DNA from: Flavobacterium sp. H122
Lineage (GTDB): Bacteria; Bacteroidota; Bacteroidia; Flavobacteriales; Flavobacteriaceae
Direction of reading: 5' to 3'
Length of the DNA: 64,000 bases
Assembly (NCBI RefSeq): GCF_004959765.1
Contig: NZ_SJZD01000002.1
Location: forward strand, 248,001-312,000
Below are positions 26,075 to 35,631 of this stretch, piece after piece (position 1 is the first letter of the stretch; each line of letters begins with the position of its first letter). Made by a program: the position numbers and the translations under genes. A model generated the notes under the pieces. It had not been told where the DNA came from. It did no database searches and saw only the letters and a list, made by a program, of their open reading frames with translations.

Positions 26075-27202
26075 ATGTCAGGAATCTACATACATATCCC
26101 TTTTTGCAAGCAAGCTTGTCATTATTGCGATTTTCATTTTTCAACTTCAATCAAGAAGAAAGAGGAAATGGTACAGGCATTGGCAAAGGAAATTGCTATG
26201 CGTAAAAATGAATTCCAAGATGAAATTGTAGAAACTATCTACTTTGGCGGAGGAACTCCCAGTATTTTAGAGACGTCAGATATTAGATTTTTGATTGATG
26301 AGGTTTATAAAAATTATAAAGTTGCTGATAATCCCGAAATTACACTCGAAGCGAATCCTGACGATTTATCTAAAGATCGAATTATAGAATTATCAAAAAA
26401 TCGAATCAACCGTTTATCCATAGGAATCCAGTCTTTTTTCGAAGAAGATTTAAAACTCATGAACCGCGCACATAATGCTAATGAAGCATTGGAATGTCTT
26501 AAAGTTGCAACGCAATATTTTGACAATATCACAGCCGATTTAATTTATGGAATACCAGGATTGACAAACAAGAAGTGGAAACAAAACATTGAGACCTTAT
26601 TAGATTTGGGTATTCCGCATATTTCGAGTTATGCACTTACTGTGGAACCTAAAACCGCGTTGGAAAAATTCATCCAAAAAGGAAGTATATCCGCGCCTGA
26701 CGATTCGGTTGCTCATGAGCAATTTTTAATGTTGGTAGATATTTTAGAGCAAAATGGTTTTGTACATTATGAATTGTCTAATTTTGGAAAACCTGATTAT
26801 TTTTCAAAAAACAATTCGGCGTATTGGTTAGGAAAAAAATATATTGGAATTGGTCCATCGGCACATAGTTATGATGGGATAAACCGTTCGTGGAATATTG
26901 CTAACAATACGTTGTATATAAAATCTATTCAGGAGGATAAATTGCCTCATGAGATTGAGCAACTTTCAATTACAGACCGCTATAATGAATATGTGATGAC
27001 AGGTTTACGAACAGTTTGGGGTGTTTCTTTGGAACGGATTGAAAAAGAATTTGGTAAAAATTATTTGGATTATCTACTTCAAAATGCTGACAAATATCTA
27101 AAAGAAGAAAAGCTTCAATTAAAAGACAATGTTTTGAAAACTACCCGAAAAGGTAAATTCTTTTGTGATGGAATTGCGAGTGATTTATTTTTTTTAACTT
27201 AG
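26075..27202 (+). CDS. hemW: HemW: radical SAM protein (heme chaperone, formerly HemN-like)
   Basis: 375 aa from the ATG at 26075; a TTG 15 bases earlier overlaps the preceding gene and is not needed. Radical-SAM cluster motif CKQACHYC at residues ~11-18, then YFGGGTPS, LSIGIQSF, HISSYALTVEP and the HemW C-terminal FF.DGIASDLF. Family members insert heme into target proteins. The start lies 1 base after the stop of the HEPN-motif gene. Well supported. Confidence 0.92.
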   Translation: MSGIYIHIPFCKQACHYCDFHFSTSIKKKEEMVQALAKEIAMRKNEFQDEIVETIYFGGGTPSILETSDIRFLIDEVYKNYKVADNPEITLEANPDDLSKDRIIELSKNRINRLSIGIQSFFEEDLKLMNRAHNANEALECLKVATQYFDNITADLIYGIPGLTNKKWKQNIETLLDLGIPHISSYALTVEPKTALEKFIQKGSISAPDDSVAHEQFLMLVDILEQNGFVHYELSNFGKPDYFSKNNSAYWLGKKYIGIGPSAHSYDGINRSWNIANNTLYIKSIQEDKLPHEIEQLSITDRYNEYVMTGLRTVWGVSLERIEKEFGKNYLDYLLQNADKYLKEEKLQLKDNVLKTTRKGKFFCDGIASDLFFLT

Positions 27203-27213
27203 TGTCGAGGGTT

Positions 27214-27301
27214 TTAACCGCAAAGTTCGCAAAGAATTACGCAAAGTCCGCAATTTGTTTTTTTGCGTTCATCGCGATAACCTAGCGCTCTTTGCGGTTA
27301 A
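27214..27301. repeat. Palindromic repeat, copy A (flanks GxxExxY gene)
   Basis: 88 bases beginning TTAACCGCAAAG and ending CTTTGCGGTTAA (12-base perfect terminal inverted repeats). The inside carries further CGCAAAG words and TAACCTAGCGCT. It ends 31 bases before the gene and resembles copy B on the other side in the same orientation. Confidence 0.85.
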
Positions 27302-27332
27302 AAAAATATAAACGCCACGAAAAATTTAGATT

Positions 27333-27710
27333 ATGTCAGAAAACGAATTGTCAAAAATTGCTTTTGATTGTGCTTTAAAAGTACATCAAAAATTAGGTCC
27401 CGGATTATTAGAAAGTGCTTATGAAGAGTGTTTGTTTTATGAATTGAAAAAAACAAGACTTAAGGTTGAGAAACAAAAGCCTTTGCCTTTAATTTATGAA
27501 GAAGTTAAAATGGATGTTGGATATAGAGTAGATTTAATTATTGAAAACAAATTAATTTTGGAAATAAAATCGGTTGAAGCTTTAAATGATATTCATTTTG
27601 CACAACTTCTTACTTATTTAAAATTGACTGATTGTAAATTAGGAATGTTGATGAATTTCAATGTTACATTAATAAAAAACGGGATAAAACGAGTAGTTAA
27701 TAATTTGTAA
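27333..27710 (+). CDS. GxxExxY protein (PD-(D/E)XK_3 family)
   Basis: 125 aa. The naming motif is G-L-L-E-S-A-Y near residue 27-33 (KLGPGLLESAYEECL), and PD-(D/E)XK-like residues follow: VDLIIENK and LILEIKSVEAL. Family members are short, nuclease-fold proteins of unknown role. The gene sits between two related palindromic repeats (27214-27301 and 27713-27813), with hemW before and the cyclase-family gene after. The repeats also hold the only bases between these genes, so gene plus repeats probably moved here together. Activity has not been shown for the family, to my knowledge. Confidence 0.85.
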   Translation: MSENELSKIAFDCALKVHQKLGPGLLESAYEECLFYELKKTRLKVEKQKPLPLIYEEVKMDVGYRVDLIIENKLILEIKSVEALNDIHFAQLLTYLKLTDCKLGMLMNFNVTLIKNGIKRVVNNL

Positions 27711-27712
27711 AC

Positions 27713-27813
27713 TTAACCGCAAAGTTCATAAAGAATTACGCAAAGCCCGCAAGTTACTTTATTTTCGTTCATCTTTGCGTCTATTGCGATAACCTAGCGC
27801 TCTTTGCGGTTAA
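27713..27813. repeat. Palindromic repeat, copy B
   Basis: 101 bases with the same 12-base ends, TTAACCGCAAAG and CTTTGCGGTTAA, and the same right half (TAACCTAGCGCT). It differs from copy A by about 13 extra bases (CTTTGCGTCTATTG region) and a few substitutions. Direct orientation relative to copy A. Confidence 0.85.
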
Positions 27814-27825
27814 ATAGAATATAAA

Positions 27826-28575
27826 ATGAAAGCAACTATAAACAACCTAACCTTCGACTTATCAAAACCTATTGATATTTCCATTCCCTTAGCAAATACT
27901 GATAAAAATCCTATTGCATGGTATATTGAAAAACCGGTTATAGAGCCGGTTCGTTTTGGAGATTGGGTAGGGAAAGTTTCGGAAGGAAGTTCGACTAACT
28001 TCAATAACATTTTTTTTAATCCGCATGGACACGGTACGCATACCGAATGTCTGGGGCATATTACAAAGGACTTTTACAGTATTAATCAATGCCTGAAGCA
28101 GTTTTTCTTTATTGCCGAATTGATTTCAATTCAACCGAAAGCTATAGGAGAAGATTTAGTAATTATTAAAGAACAAGTAGAAGAAGCTTTAAAAGGGAAA
28201 TCTCCGGAAGCAGTTATTTTACGTACTTTACCCAATACAGAAGAAAAAAAATCAAAAAATTACTCACATACAAATCCGCCGTATTTGAGCGAAGACACAG
28301 CTATTTTTTTACGTGAAATAGGGGTTAAGCATCTTTTAATTGATTTGCCAAGTGTAGACAGGGAAGAAGATGAAGGTAAACTGTTGGCCCATAAAGCATT
28401 TTGGAGTGTAAAAGATGTGCAGAATTTAAATGTTGATGCCAGAATGGATTGTACAATTACTGAAATGATTTTTGTTGACGATGCTGTTGCTGACGGAATT
28501 TATTTGTTAAATTTACAAATAGCTTCGTTTGAAAATGATGCAAGTCCGAGCAAACCCATTTTGTACAAAATATGA
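27826..28575 (+). CDS. Cyclase-family protein (kynurenine-formamidase-like)
   Basis: 249 aa. Metal motif HGHGTHTECLGHI is the HxGTHxD-type signature of Cyclase (PF04199), which includes KynB-type formamidase and polyketide cyclases; in the motif E replaces the usual D. The N-terminal DISIPLANTDKNPIAWYIEKP and GVKHLLIDLPSVDREEDEGKL also fit. A hydrolase acting on a small cyclic amide or ester is likely; the substrate is unknown. Its stop overlaps the ATG of the next gene by four bases (ATGA). Confidence 0.8.
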   Translation: MKATINNLTFDLSKPIDISIPLANTDKNPIAWYIEKPVIEPVRFGDWVGKVSEGSSTNFNNIFFNPHGHGTHTECLGHITKDFYSINQCLKQFFFIAELISIQPKAIGEDLVIIKEQVEEALKGKSPEAVILRTLPNTEEKKSKNYSHTNPPYLSEDTAIFLREIGVKHLLIDLPSVDREEDEGKLLAHKAFWSVKDVQNLNVDARMDCTITEMIFVDDAVADGIYLLNLQIASFENDASPSKPILYKI

Positions 28576-28951
28576 TTACAGTATCAACAGATAAAAACAA
28601 ATTAGATCTGCCCTTCATTCAAAATTTTTTGAAGAATACCTATTGGGCAAAAGACAGAACAATGGAAGCTCTTAAAATTTCTATTGATAATTCGCTATGC
28701 TTTGGGATTTACCTTAATGATGAACAGATAGGTTTTGCCAGGGTGATTACTGATTTGGTTTCATTTGCCTATCCTATGGATGTCTTTATTACTGAAGAAC
28801 ATCAAGGGAATGGATATGTAACTATTCTTTTGAACGCAGTAATGACCGAGCCGCAATTCAGCAAATTAAAATATGTGGACTGGCGACTTTAGACGCCCAT
28901 CCTTTGTACAGGAAATTTGGTTTTACAGCTGTTGAAACCATGAAAAATTAA
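28572..28951 (+). pseudogene. GNAT acetyltransferase, frameshifted
   Basis: The first frame (28572-28892) gives the N-terminal ~100 residues of a GNAT N-acetyltransferase, with EEHQGNGYVTILLNAV as the acetyl-CoA loop, then ends YVDWRL and TAG. In the +2 frame (28883-28951) the missing end follows exactly: ATLDAHPLYRKFGFTAVETMKN, the usual GNAT C-terminus. A one-base shift near 28870-28882 splits the gene. Either a recent inactivation or a sequencing error. The rest of the neighbourhood is intact. Confidence 0.8.
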
Positions 28952-28964
28952 TGGAAAGAATATT

Positions 28965-29318
28965 ATGAAAGCAACAATCAAGTTAGAAGAATTAGGACTA
29001 TTTGTATTTGGAATCTATTTGTTTAGTCTTCTGAATTATCAATGGTGGTGGTTTTTGATACTTATTTTAGTTCCTGATTTTTCAATGATTGGTTATGCTT
29101 TTGGAGATAAAATGGGAGCGTATGTTTACAATATTTTTCACCACAGAGGCATTGCTGTTTTATTGTATTTGATAGGGGTTTATTTTTCGGACAATATTAT
29201 TCAATTAATTGGAATTATTTTATTTTCCCATGCTTCGATGGATCGTATTTTTGGATACGGATTGAAATATGAAAAAGGATTTAAGTTTACGCATTTGGGA
29301 GAAATCGGTAAAAATTAA
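28965..29318 (+). CDS. DUF4260 membrane protein
   Basis: 117 aa with about four hydrophobic helices (GLFVFGIYLFSLLNYQWWWFLILI, DNIIQLIGIILFSHASM). The HHRGIAVLLYLIGV and FSHASMDRIFGYGLK segments match DUF4260. Function unknown. In the plus-strand run from ruvC to the PH-domain gene. Confidence 0.82.
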   Translation: MKATIKLEELGLFVFGIYLFSLLNYQWWWFLILILVPDFSMIGYAFGDKMGAYVYNIFHHRGIAVLLYLIGVYFSDNIIQLIGIILFSHASMDRIFGYGLKYEKGFKFTHLGEIGKN

Positions 29319-29321
29319 AGT

Positions 29322-29687
29322 ATGAACCTAGAAGATTATTATTCGTATTGTCTGTCAAAAAAAGGCGTAACGGAGCATTTTCCTTTCGATGAAGATACAT
29401 TGGTATTTAAAGTCGGCGGAAAGATGTTTTGTCTGACTTCTTTAAAAGAATGGGAAAAAGGAACACCTTCACTTAATTTGAAATGCGATCCTGAAAGAGC
29501 CTTAGAACTTCGTGCAGAGTATGAAGCAGTGAGTCCTGGGTATCACATGAGCAAAGTGCATTGGAATACTGTCGATTTTCATAAAGATGTTTCTGATAAA
29601 ATGATGATTGATTTGATCAATCATTCGTATGAGTTGGTGTTTAAAAGTTTAACTAAAAAAATGCAGAGCGAAGTTTTGAATGAATAA
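29322..29687 (+). CDS. MmcQ/YjbR-family protein
   Basis: 121 aa. VTEHFPFDEDTLVFKVGGKMFCL, SLNLKCDPERALELRAEYEAV and GYHMSKVHWNTV are the family signature. YjbR-fold proteins resemble a DNA-binding fold (CyaY/Nvl-like), but no activity is established. Starts 3 bases after the DUF4260 gene, so co-transcribed. Confidence 0.88.
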   Translation: MNLEDYYSYCLSKKGVTEHFPFDEDTLVFKVGGKMFCLTSLKEWEKGTPSLNLKCDPERALELRAEYEAVSPGYHMSKVHWNTVDFHKDVSDKMMIDLINHSYELVFKSLTKKMQSEVLNE

Positions 29688-30225
29688 TCTGAAATTAAGT
29701 AAAAAAGATCTCTTTCAAATCATTGAAAATGCTTTAGTGTGGATTGTTACTTTGGCAATGTCTATTTATGGGATAGGTAAGGTTGTGCAATTTAAAGGAG
29801 CTGCTGAAATTAACAAAACAGTGAATGAAATGACTGGAATGGAGCTTATGTGGGCTTTTTACGGTTATTCTGAAAACTATGTTTTGATTCTGGGCTTTTT
29901 AGAAGTTTTAGGAGGTCTGTTGTTGTTTTTTAGAAAGACGAGAATCATTGGTTGTGTCTTAATTTCGACAATACTCATTAATATAATACTTCAGGATATT
30001 TTCTATAAAGTAAATGCAGGAGCATTACGGGCTGCTATACTATATCAAATGTGTATTGTTGCGATTTTATGGTTTAATAAAGAAAAAGTCTTAACCATAA
30101 TCAATTCTTTTTATATCAATTCCGTAGAGTTTGGCTTGAACAAGCGTACAATGTTTATATACTTTTTAACGTTTATTCTTTTTGTTATTTTGCGTTATGC
30201 TGAATGGTTGATTTGTTCGATATAA
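29680..30225 (+). CDS. DoxX-like membrane protein
   Basis: 181 aa with four or five helices. GIGKVVQF, LGFLEVLGGLLLFFRKTRIIG and LISTILINIILQDIFYKV recall the DoxX/DoxD-like integral membrane family. Its start overlaps the end of the MmcQ/YjbR gene by 8 bases, so translation is coupled. Role unknown. Confidence 0.65.
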   Translation: MNNLKLSKKDLFQIIENALVWIVTLAMSIYGIGKVVQFKGAAEINKTVNEMTGMELMWAFYGYSENYVLILGFLEVLGGLLLFFRKTRIIGCVLISTILINIILQDIFYKVNAGALRAAILYQMCIVAILWFNKEKVLTIINSFYINSVEFGLNKRTMFIYFLTFILFVILRYAEWLICSI

Positions 30226-30298
30226 TTTTTATCTTAGTCAAAATTTGGCTTCAAATTTGAGGTAATAATAAACTTTTAAAACTAATTTACTTATAAAG

Positions 30299-30997
30299 AT
30301 GATTGATAATTTAAAGAAAATACTAAACGAAGACCAAGACCCAAAAGCTATTGAAAAAATTACGGCTAAATTGTCTAATTTGCTTATGTCTAACGAAGAA
30401 GTAGGTTACATTGCGGTTCAAAAAAAACCAGCCGTGACTATTCTGCCGGACAGCGTGGTAGTGACAAACAAACGTATCATTTTATGCAAACCAAAGAATT
30501 TAGGACTTTCAATGGAATTTGTGGATTTCAATTGGGATGAAATAGCAGGAACGTTTGTGAAAGAAGGAATTTTAGGATCTGATTTTACTTTTTCCACGAA
30601 ATCTGAATTAACACATACCATTGATTATTTACCAAAAAACCAGGCAAGAAAATTATATACGTTTGCTAAAGAGCAACTGGATTTATTAAAGAATCCTGCT
30701 GTGACAACCAGTTTTACAGAAGAAGCGCCTTCAGTAGAGATGACATTGCCTGAACCGGAAATTGAAGAAATAGCAACGGAAGAAGTAACGTCTTTTGCTG
30801 AAATTTTGCCGTCTACACAATTCGTTTCTGATACAGAAATTGAAACTCCAATTCCTCATGGTGAAAAAATGCTTAAGGATTTGTCCAAAGATGAATTGTT
30901 TGACAAACTTCAGAATTACAAAAGACTTCTGGATAACGGCTTAATTCTTCAAGGTGAATACGACCGGTTGAAAGCTGAGGTTTTACAATATTTATAA
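30299..30997 (+). CDS. PH domain protein with C-terminal SHOCT domain
   Basis: 232 aa. The N-terminal half (NEEVGYIAVQKKPAV, VVVTNKRIILCKPKN, DFNWDEIAGTFVKEGILGSDFTFST) is a bacterial pleckstrin-homology domain. After an acidic linker, the last ~40 residues (LSKDELFDKLQNYKRLLDNGLILQGEYDRLKAEVL) are a SHOCT-type oligomerisation helix pair. Cytoplasmic; probably a self-assembling scaffold at the membrane. Confidence 0.8.
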   Translation: MIDNLKKILNEDQDPKAIEKITAKLSNLLMSNEEVGYIAVQKKPAVTILPDSVVVTNKRIILCKPKNLGLSMEFVDFNWDEIAGTFVKEGILGSDFTFSTKSELTHTIDYLPKNQARKLYTFAKEQLDLLKNPAVTTSFTEEAPSVEMTLPEPEIEEIATEEVTSFAEILPSTQFVSDTEIETPIPHGEKMLKDLSKDELFDKLQNYKRLLDNGLILQGEYDRLKAEVLQYL

Positions 30998-31006
30998 AAA
31001 AAAAAG

Positions 31007-31034
31007 CCCTGTCAGAGTCCAAGCTCTGACAGGG
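31007..31034. terminator. Terminator of the DUF4407 gene
   Basis: CCCTGTCAGAG (31007-31017), 6-nt loop, CTCTGACAGGG (31024-31034). The A-run at 30996-31005 gives about ten U on the minus-strand transcript, so it mainly ends the DUF4407 gene and partly the PH-domain gene. Confidence 0.8.
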
Positions 31035-31040
31035 TTAAAA

Positions 31041-32141
31041 CTACATTACACTTTTTTGTTTTTCCATATAACTGTCGGCCTGCATTCTCAAAATTTCAAT
31101 GGCCGATTTTTTCTTATAGTCATTTAAACCGTTATCAGCTCTGATGTCTTCATAAATTTTATTGTAAATTAAGGCGTCAGTATCCTTTTGTAACGCGCGC
31201 TGGAAATTGTTTTGCTCTATATGAACTTTCAATGCCATTTCGTTGTCTTCCAGCTTGAAGTCGTATTCTCCTTTTGGAGAAAGCATTTTTGCAATAATCG
31301 GGGATGTTTCAATTGCTAAAAACAAAAGCATGATAAATAATGATGGTAATAATGGGAGTTTTCCTAATGCGTTTATTCGGGCCATTAAACCATCAAAATT
31401 GTCTATAATAGGTTTTGAATCAGATACTTTTTTATCTAAATCAGCTTGTAGCGCTTTAGCTCTAGCTTCTTTATCAGCAATAATTTTAGTAGAAGAAGCT
31501 TTTAAGGAATCCAATTGACGTTGGGCTAAATCATGCGCCTCTCTTTTTTCTTTGTAAATAGGTCCTTTACCCATTTTTTTGGTTCCGGTGGTTCCTTCAG
31601 CTTCGGTAATATACGATTGATACAAATCGGCTACTTGTTTTTCTTTAGCTTTTATGTTCGATTTTATGCTGTCAATTTCTGCCTGATTCTTAGTGACATC
31701 TCCTTTGAAGAAATTGGTAACCTGATTTTTATTTGCAATAGCCATGGCATTCTTTTCTTTCAGCAGCACCGTGTTGATTTCTTTTTCAAATATTTTGATT
31801 TCCAAAGGTTTTGAAATTACTATAGCAATAATCATTGCCAGAATAATTCGGGGTGATGCTTGTAAAAATTCTGCTTTAAGGTTGTCTCTTTTTCTGATTG
31901 TGGAAACAATAAAACGATCCAGATTAAAAATAAGCATCGCCCAAACGGTACCAAAAGCTATGGCATAATAGGTATTGTCAAACACTGTAAATAAAGCATA
32001 CGCACTGGCCAGAAAAGCCATAACAGCGGTAAAAAAAACGGTGGCGCCTATTCCCACGTACTTGGTTTGCTCACCTTCACTGCAAGAGTCGAGTAACTCC
32101 CTATCTGCACCGGAGCACAGAATAAAAAAACGTTTTAACAT
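31041..32141 (-). CDS. DUF4407 membrane protein with coiled coil
   Basis: 366 aa from the ATG at 32141; a frame from 32171 adds ten residues without signal. LKRFFILCSGADRELL at the N-terminus, four membrane helices (~30-110 and a late one near 270), and a long coiled-coil between them (KQVADLYQSYITEAEGTTGTK, LQADLDKKVSD). LDRFIVSTIRKRDNLKAEF and WAMLIFNLDR are the DUF4407 signature. Function unknown. Confidence 0.85.
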   Translation of the reverse strand: MLKRFFILCSGADRELLDSCSEGEQTKYVGIGATVFFTAVMAFLASAYALFTVFDNTYYAIAFGTVWAMLIFNLDRFIVSTIRKRDNLKAEFLQASPRIILAMIIAIVISKPLEIKIFEKEINTVLLKEKNAMAIANKNQVTNFFKGDVTKNQAEIDSIKSNIKAKEKQVADLYQSYITEAEGTTGTKKMGKGPIYKEKREAHDLAQRQLDSLKASSTKIIADKEARAKALQADLDKKVSDSKPIIDNFDGLMARINALGKLPLLPSLFIMLLFLAIETSPIIAKMLSPKGEYDFKLEDNEMALKVHIEQNNFQRALQKDTDALIYNKIYEDIRADNGLNDYKKKSAIEILRMQADSYMEKQKSVM

Positions 32142-32364
32142 GATGATTGATTTTTCTCCGCAACGCTTCAAATAATTCTGCAGCGTTTTGAATTGATTGA
32201 TGATGCAACAAATTTAAAGCCAAAAATTGATTTTTTTTTCTTTTTAACTTATTAATTTTCAAATAAGTAATTATTCTTATTTTTTAGTTTTAAATGAAGT
32301 GGTTTGCATGAGGTTATAATATTTATATCTTTACGTAAAGTCCATAAAAAATAATAAAAGTAGT

Positions 32365-35300
32365 ATGAAATTTTTGTTAAACACATCAATTTGTTTCTTT
32401 TTCGCATTCAGTTATTCGCAAACGAATACAACTGTGAATGATTCATTGCTTAAAAAAGCAACTCAATTAAGAAGTCAGGAAAAATATCAGGAAAGTATGG
32501 AGGTGCTTAATAAAATAAGCAGCTATAGTCCTGAAAAAAATAAAGCAGTTCTGGAAAAATCCAGGGTTATGTATTATGACAAAAAGTATGACGATGCTAT
32601 AGAATTGTTAACCAAAATTGATAAATCATCATTTGAAAAAGAAAATCTGCACGATTATTATTTGATTTTAGGGAACGTTTATGATGATGCAGGTAAAGAA
32701 GATAAGGCCCTTGAACTGTATAAAGAAGCATTGCAGCTATTTCCTGAATCCTATCTTATACATTACAATAAAGGAGTGACAAATTCAAGATTGAATCATA
32801 ATGAAGAAGCTTATAAGGACTTAATCAATTCGATTACTATTTACCCTAATTTTTACCGGTCTCATTATTTATTAGGGGTATTGGCTTTTAATAACGGAAA
32901 CCAGTCGGAAGGGATTTTGGCTATGACAACCAGTATTTTACTGGATTTTGGCGGACAAATAACCGAAAACGCTGTAAAAAAATTAAACTATGAACTGTCA
33001 AAAAAATATGAAGATCCCAAACAGCCTTTTCAGATTTTAGGGCATGAATTATTTGAATCTGCTGAAAATATAATCAAGAAACAATATGCGTTAAATTCTT
33101 CTTACAAGCTTAACAGTGATTTTGATATTGTTTATATCAGACAACTTCAGGCTTTATTGTCAGAACTACCGAAAATAAAAACCAAAAATGGTTTTTTTGC
33201 CGAGCGATATAATGATTTTTATGCAAAAGTATGGCAGGATAAACAGTTTGAAACATTGACTTACAGACTGTTTCTTAACTTTAATACAGAGGCGGTTCAA
33301 AAATTGGTTGCAAAAAAAGCAAATGATATTACTAAGTTTAATAGCTGGATGTTTACTAATATCACAAAAACTATCTGTTCCAGAAAAGTTGATTTTTTCG
33401 GGAAAGAAGATTTTGTGTCAGTAATTGATGAAGATGGATATATTGGTTATGGAAAATTAATCAATGATAAAAAAGACGGTCTTTGGAGGTTTAATTATTC
33501 AGACGGAAACAGATTCCTTGAAGGTAAAATGACCGAAAATAAGTTTGACGGTGAAGTAAACGCTTATTATCAGGATGGAAAGAAAAACAATACAGTCAAT
33601 TATTTGTCAGGTATTGAAAACGGTAAAGCCGAATTTTATTATTTGAATGGAAATTTGATCAGCAACAGGGAATTTTTGAATGAAAAGGAAAATAACAAGC
33701 AAACTTTTTACCATCGTTTTGGAGGTTTGAAATCTTATTATAATGTCAAAAATGAAAAGGCTGAAGGAAAAGAAGAGGTTTTTTATAAAAACGGGAAATT
33801 AAAGAGTGCTGCAGATTATGTAAATGGAAACATAAATGGGGATTACAAAGAATATTTTGTAAATGGTACATTGAAGACTACAGCAAAATATGAAGCAGGG
33901 AAAATAAACGGCGATAAGATAGAATACTTTCCTAATTCTGTTGTTTTTACAAAAGAGAGTTACTTGAATGGAAATACAGTAGGTGAATATGTGAAGAATT
34001 ATCCTAATGGTGATTTGTATAATTCGTTTAAATTAGAAAATGGAAAAATAGTATACTTTAAAGAAATGCTGGCTGATAAAATCTCAGAAGAACGTTTTTT
34101 TAACGGGGATAGATTGAGCAGACAAAAAATATATCTTAAAGGCAAACCAATTGTTGAGTATATCTTTGAAGGTAAAGAAGGTTATGAGCACCTTATGGCG
34201 TATAAGACTTTTGATGCTAACGGTAATCCGCAAAAAGAAGTAAAGCTTAAACTTAATACGCCGTTTATTGTTAAACTGGCAAATAATAATACTTATTTAG
34301 AAGGAGCTTATAATTCAAAGGGGCAGAAACATGGCGAATGGAAATATTACGATCCTGTTACCGGTTTGTTGGATTCCCATACATATTACGATAAAAATGT
34401 TCAGGTAAATAAATATGAAGATTTCTATCCGAATGGAAAGTTGAAAACAGTTTACGAAATTAAAGAAGGACAAAAAAACGGCTCTTATATTACTTATTAT
34501 AAAAACGGGACAAAAGAAAGTGAAAGCTATTATATAAAAGATGTTCAAAACGGAGAGTCAAAAAGATATCATAAAAATGGAAAGCTGAAAAACATTTATT
34601 TCCTGAGCAATGGTATGGTTGACGGTGAATTGGAAAGATTCAATAATTTGGGAGAAATGTATGAAAGATCAATTTTTATTAAAGATGAATTAGTTAAAAC
34701 CTCTTTTTATAATAAAGGAACTTTAATAAGTGCTGTTGATTATGAAAAAAACGGACCGGCTAAATCTTTCCAAAAAAATACAACTGAAATTTCAGAAGGT
34801 ATTTTGAAAAATGGAGAATACAATGGTGATTATTTCATCAAAAACAATAAAAATCAAAAAATATTTGAAGCCAAGCTTGAAAACGGGGAGAAGTTTGGTA
34901 CTTCAATCTCATATAACCCTAACCATACAGTTTCGGTTAAATCAAATTATACAAGTAATATATTATTTGGTGAGTATACAAAGAATAATCTTGATGGTAA
35001 ATTATACTGGAAAGCAAACTATTTTAATGATGTTGAATTTGGTTTGACAGAAAAATATTTTCACGAAGGATTCAAATTTCTTGCTACAAACTATTTTAAT
35101 GGTAAAAAGAATGGAGAGGAAATTTATTATGGCAATAACGGAGAGGAATTAATAACCTTGAATTACGAAAACGGTATGCTGATTTCTTATAAAAAACAAA
35201 CTGAAAATGAAGTTTTAACTGATAAAGGGAATGCGGTAATTACGGCTAATTATAAAAATGGTAAACCGGCTCTCGAAATAAACTATAAAAATGGCGAATT

Positions 35301-35601
35301 AAACGGAACCTATAAATTTTATGCTGAAAACGGAAATCTTCTTATAAATTCTGAGTATAATGAAGGTGATTTAACGAAACGGGCAATGAATTATATGAAT
35401 GGAAAGCCTTATTTTATTGAAAATTTAAAGGATAATGATTATGAAGGAGTTACTACATATTTTTATCCGAATGGGAAAGTTAAAATAGAGGCAAACTATT
35501 CAAATGATGAATTAAACGGGATGTATAAAGAATATGATGAATCCGGGAAAGTAATAGTTGAGAAAAAATACGAGGACGACATACTTGTTGAAAACAAATA
35601 A
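32365..35601 (+). CDS. Giant secreted TPR and MORN-like repeat protein
   Basis: 1078 aa. Signal peptide (1-18, ending FSYSQ). Residues ~25-215 are TPR-like (EDKALELYKEALQLFPESYLIHYNKG, EEAYKDLINSITIYPNFYRSHYLLG). From ~370 to the end the protein is built of 22-25 residue repeats with the pattern xYYxNGxxxxxxxYxxGxxxG, MORN/YwqK-like, about 28 copies. The next two genes follow at 30 and 9 bases, so the three are one operon. An exported scaffold whose repeats bind surface or periplasmic partners is a reasonable guess; no function known. Confidence 0.82.
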   Translation: MKFLLNTSICFFFAFSYSQTNTTVNDSLLKKATQLRSQEKYQESMEVLNKISSYSPEKNKAVLEKSRVMYYDKKYDDAIELLTKIDKSSFEKENLHDYYLILGNVYDDAGKEDKALELYKEALQLFPESYLIHYNKGVTNSRLNHNEEAYKDLINSITIYPNFYRSHYLLGVLAFNNGNQSEGILAMTTSILLDFGGQITENAVKKLNYELSKKYEDPKQPFQILGHELFESAENIIKKQYALNSSYKLNSDFDIVYIRQLQALLSELPKIKTKNGFFAERYNDFYAKVWQDKQFETLTYRLFLNFNTEAVQKLVAKKANDITKFNSWMFTNITKTICSRKVDFFGKEDFVSVIDEDGYIGYGKLINDKKDGLWRFNYSDGNRFLEGKMTENKFDGEVNAYYQDGKKNNTVNYLSGIENGKAEFYYLNGNLISNREFLNEKENNKQTFYHRFGGLKSYYNVKNEKAEGKEEVFYKNGKLKSAADYVNGNINGDYKEYFVNGTLKTTAKYEAGKINGDKIEYFPNSVVFTKESYLNGNTVGEYVKNYPNGDLYNSFKLENGKIVYFKEMLADKISEERFFNGDRLSRQKIYLKGKPIVEYIFEGKEGYEHLMAYKTFDANGNPQKEVKLKLNTPFIVKLANNNTYLEGAYNSKGQKHGEWKYYDPVTGLLDSHTYYDKNVQVNKYEDFYPNGKLKTVYEIKEGQKNGSYITYYKNGTKESESYYIKDVQNGESKRYHKNGKLKNIYFLSNGMVDGELERFNNLGEMYERSIFIKDELVKTSFYNKGTLISAVDYEKNGPAKSFQKNTTEISEGILKNGEYNGDYFIKNNKNQKIFEAKLENGEKFGTSISYNPNHTVSVKSNYTSNILFGEYTKNNLDGKLYWKANYFNDVEFGLTEKYFHEGFKFLATNYFNGKKNGEEIYYGNNGEELITLNYENGMLISYKKQTENEVLTDKGNAVITANYKNGKPALEINYKNGELNGTYKFYAENGNLLINSEYNEGDLTKRAMNYMNGKPYFIENLKDNDYEGVTTYFYPNGKVKIEANYSNDELNGMYKEYDESGKVIVEKKYEDDILVENK

Positions 35602-35631
35602 TGCTGTCATAACTGTAAAAAACAAACTGAA

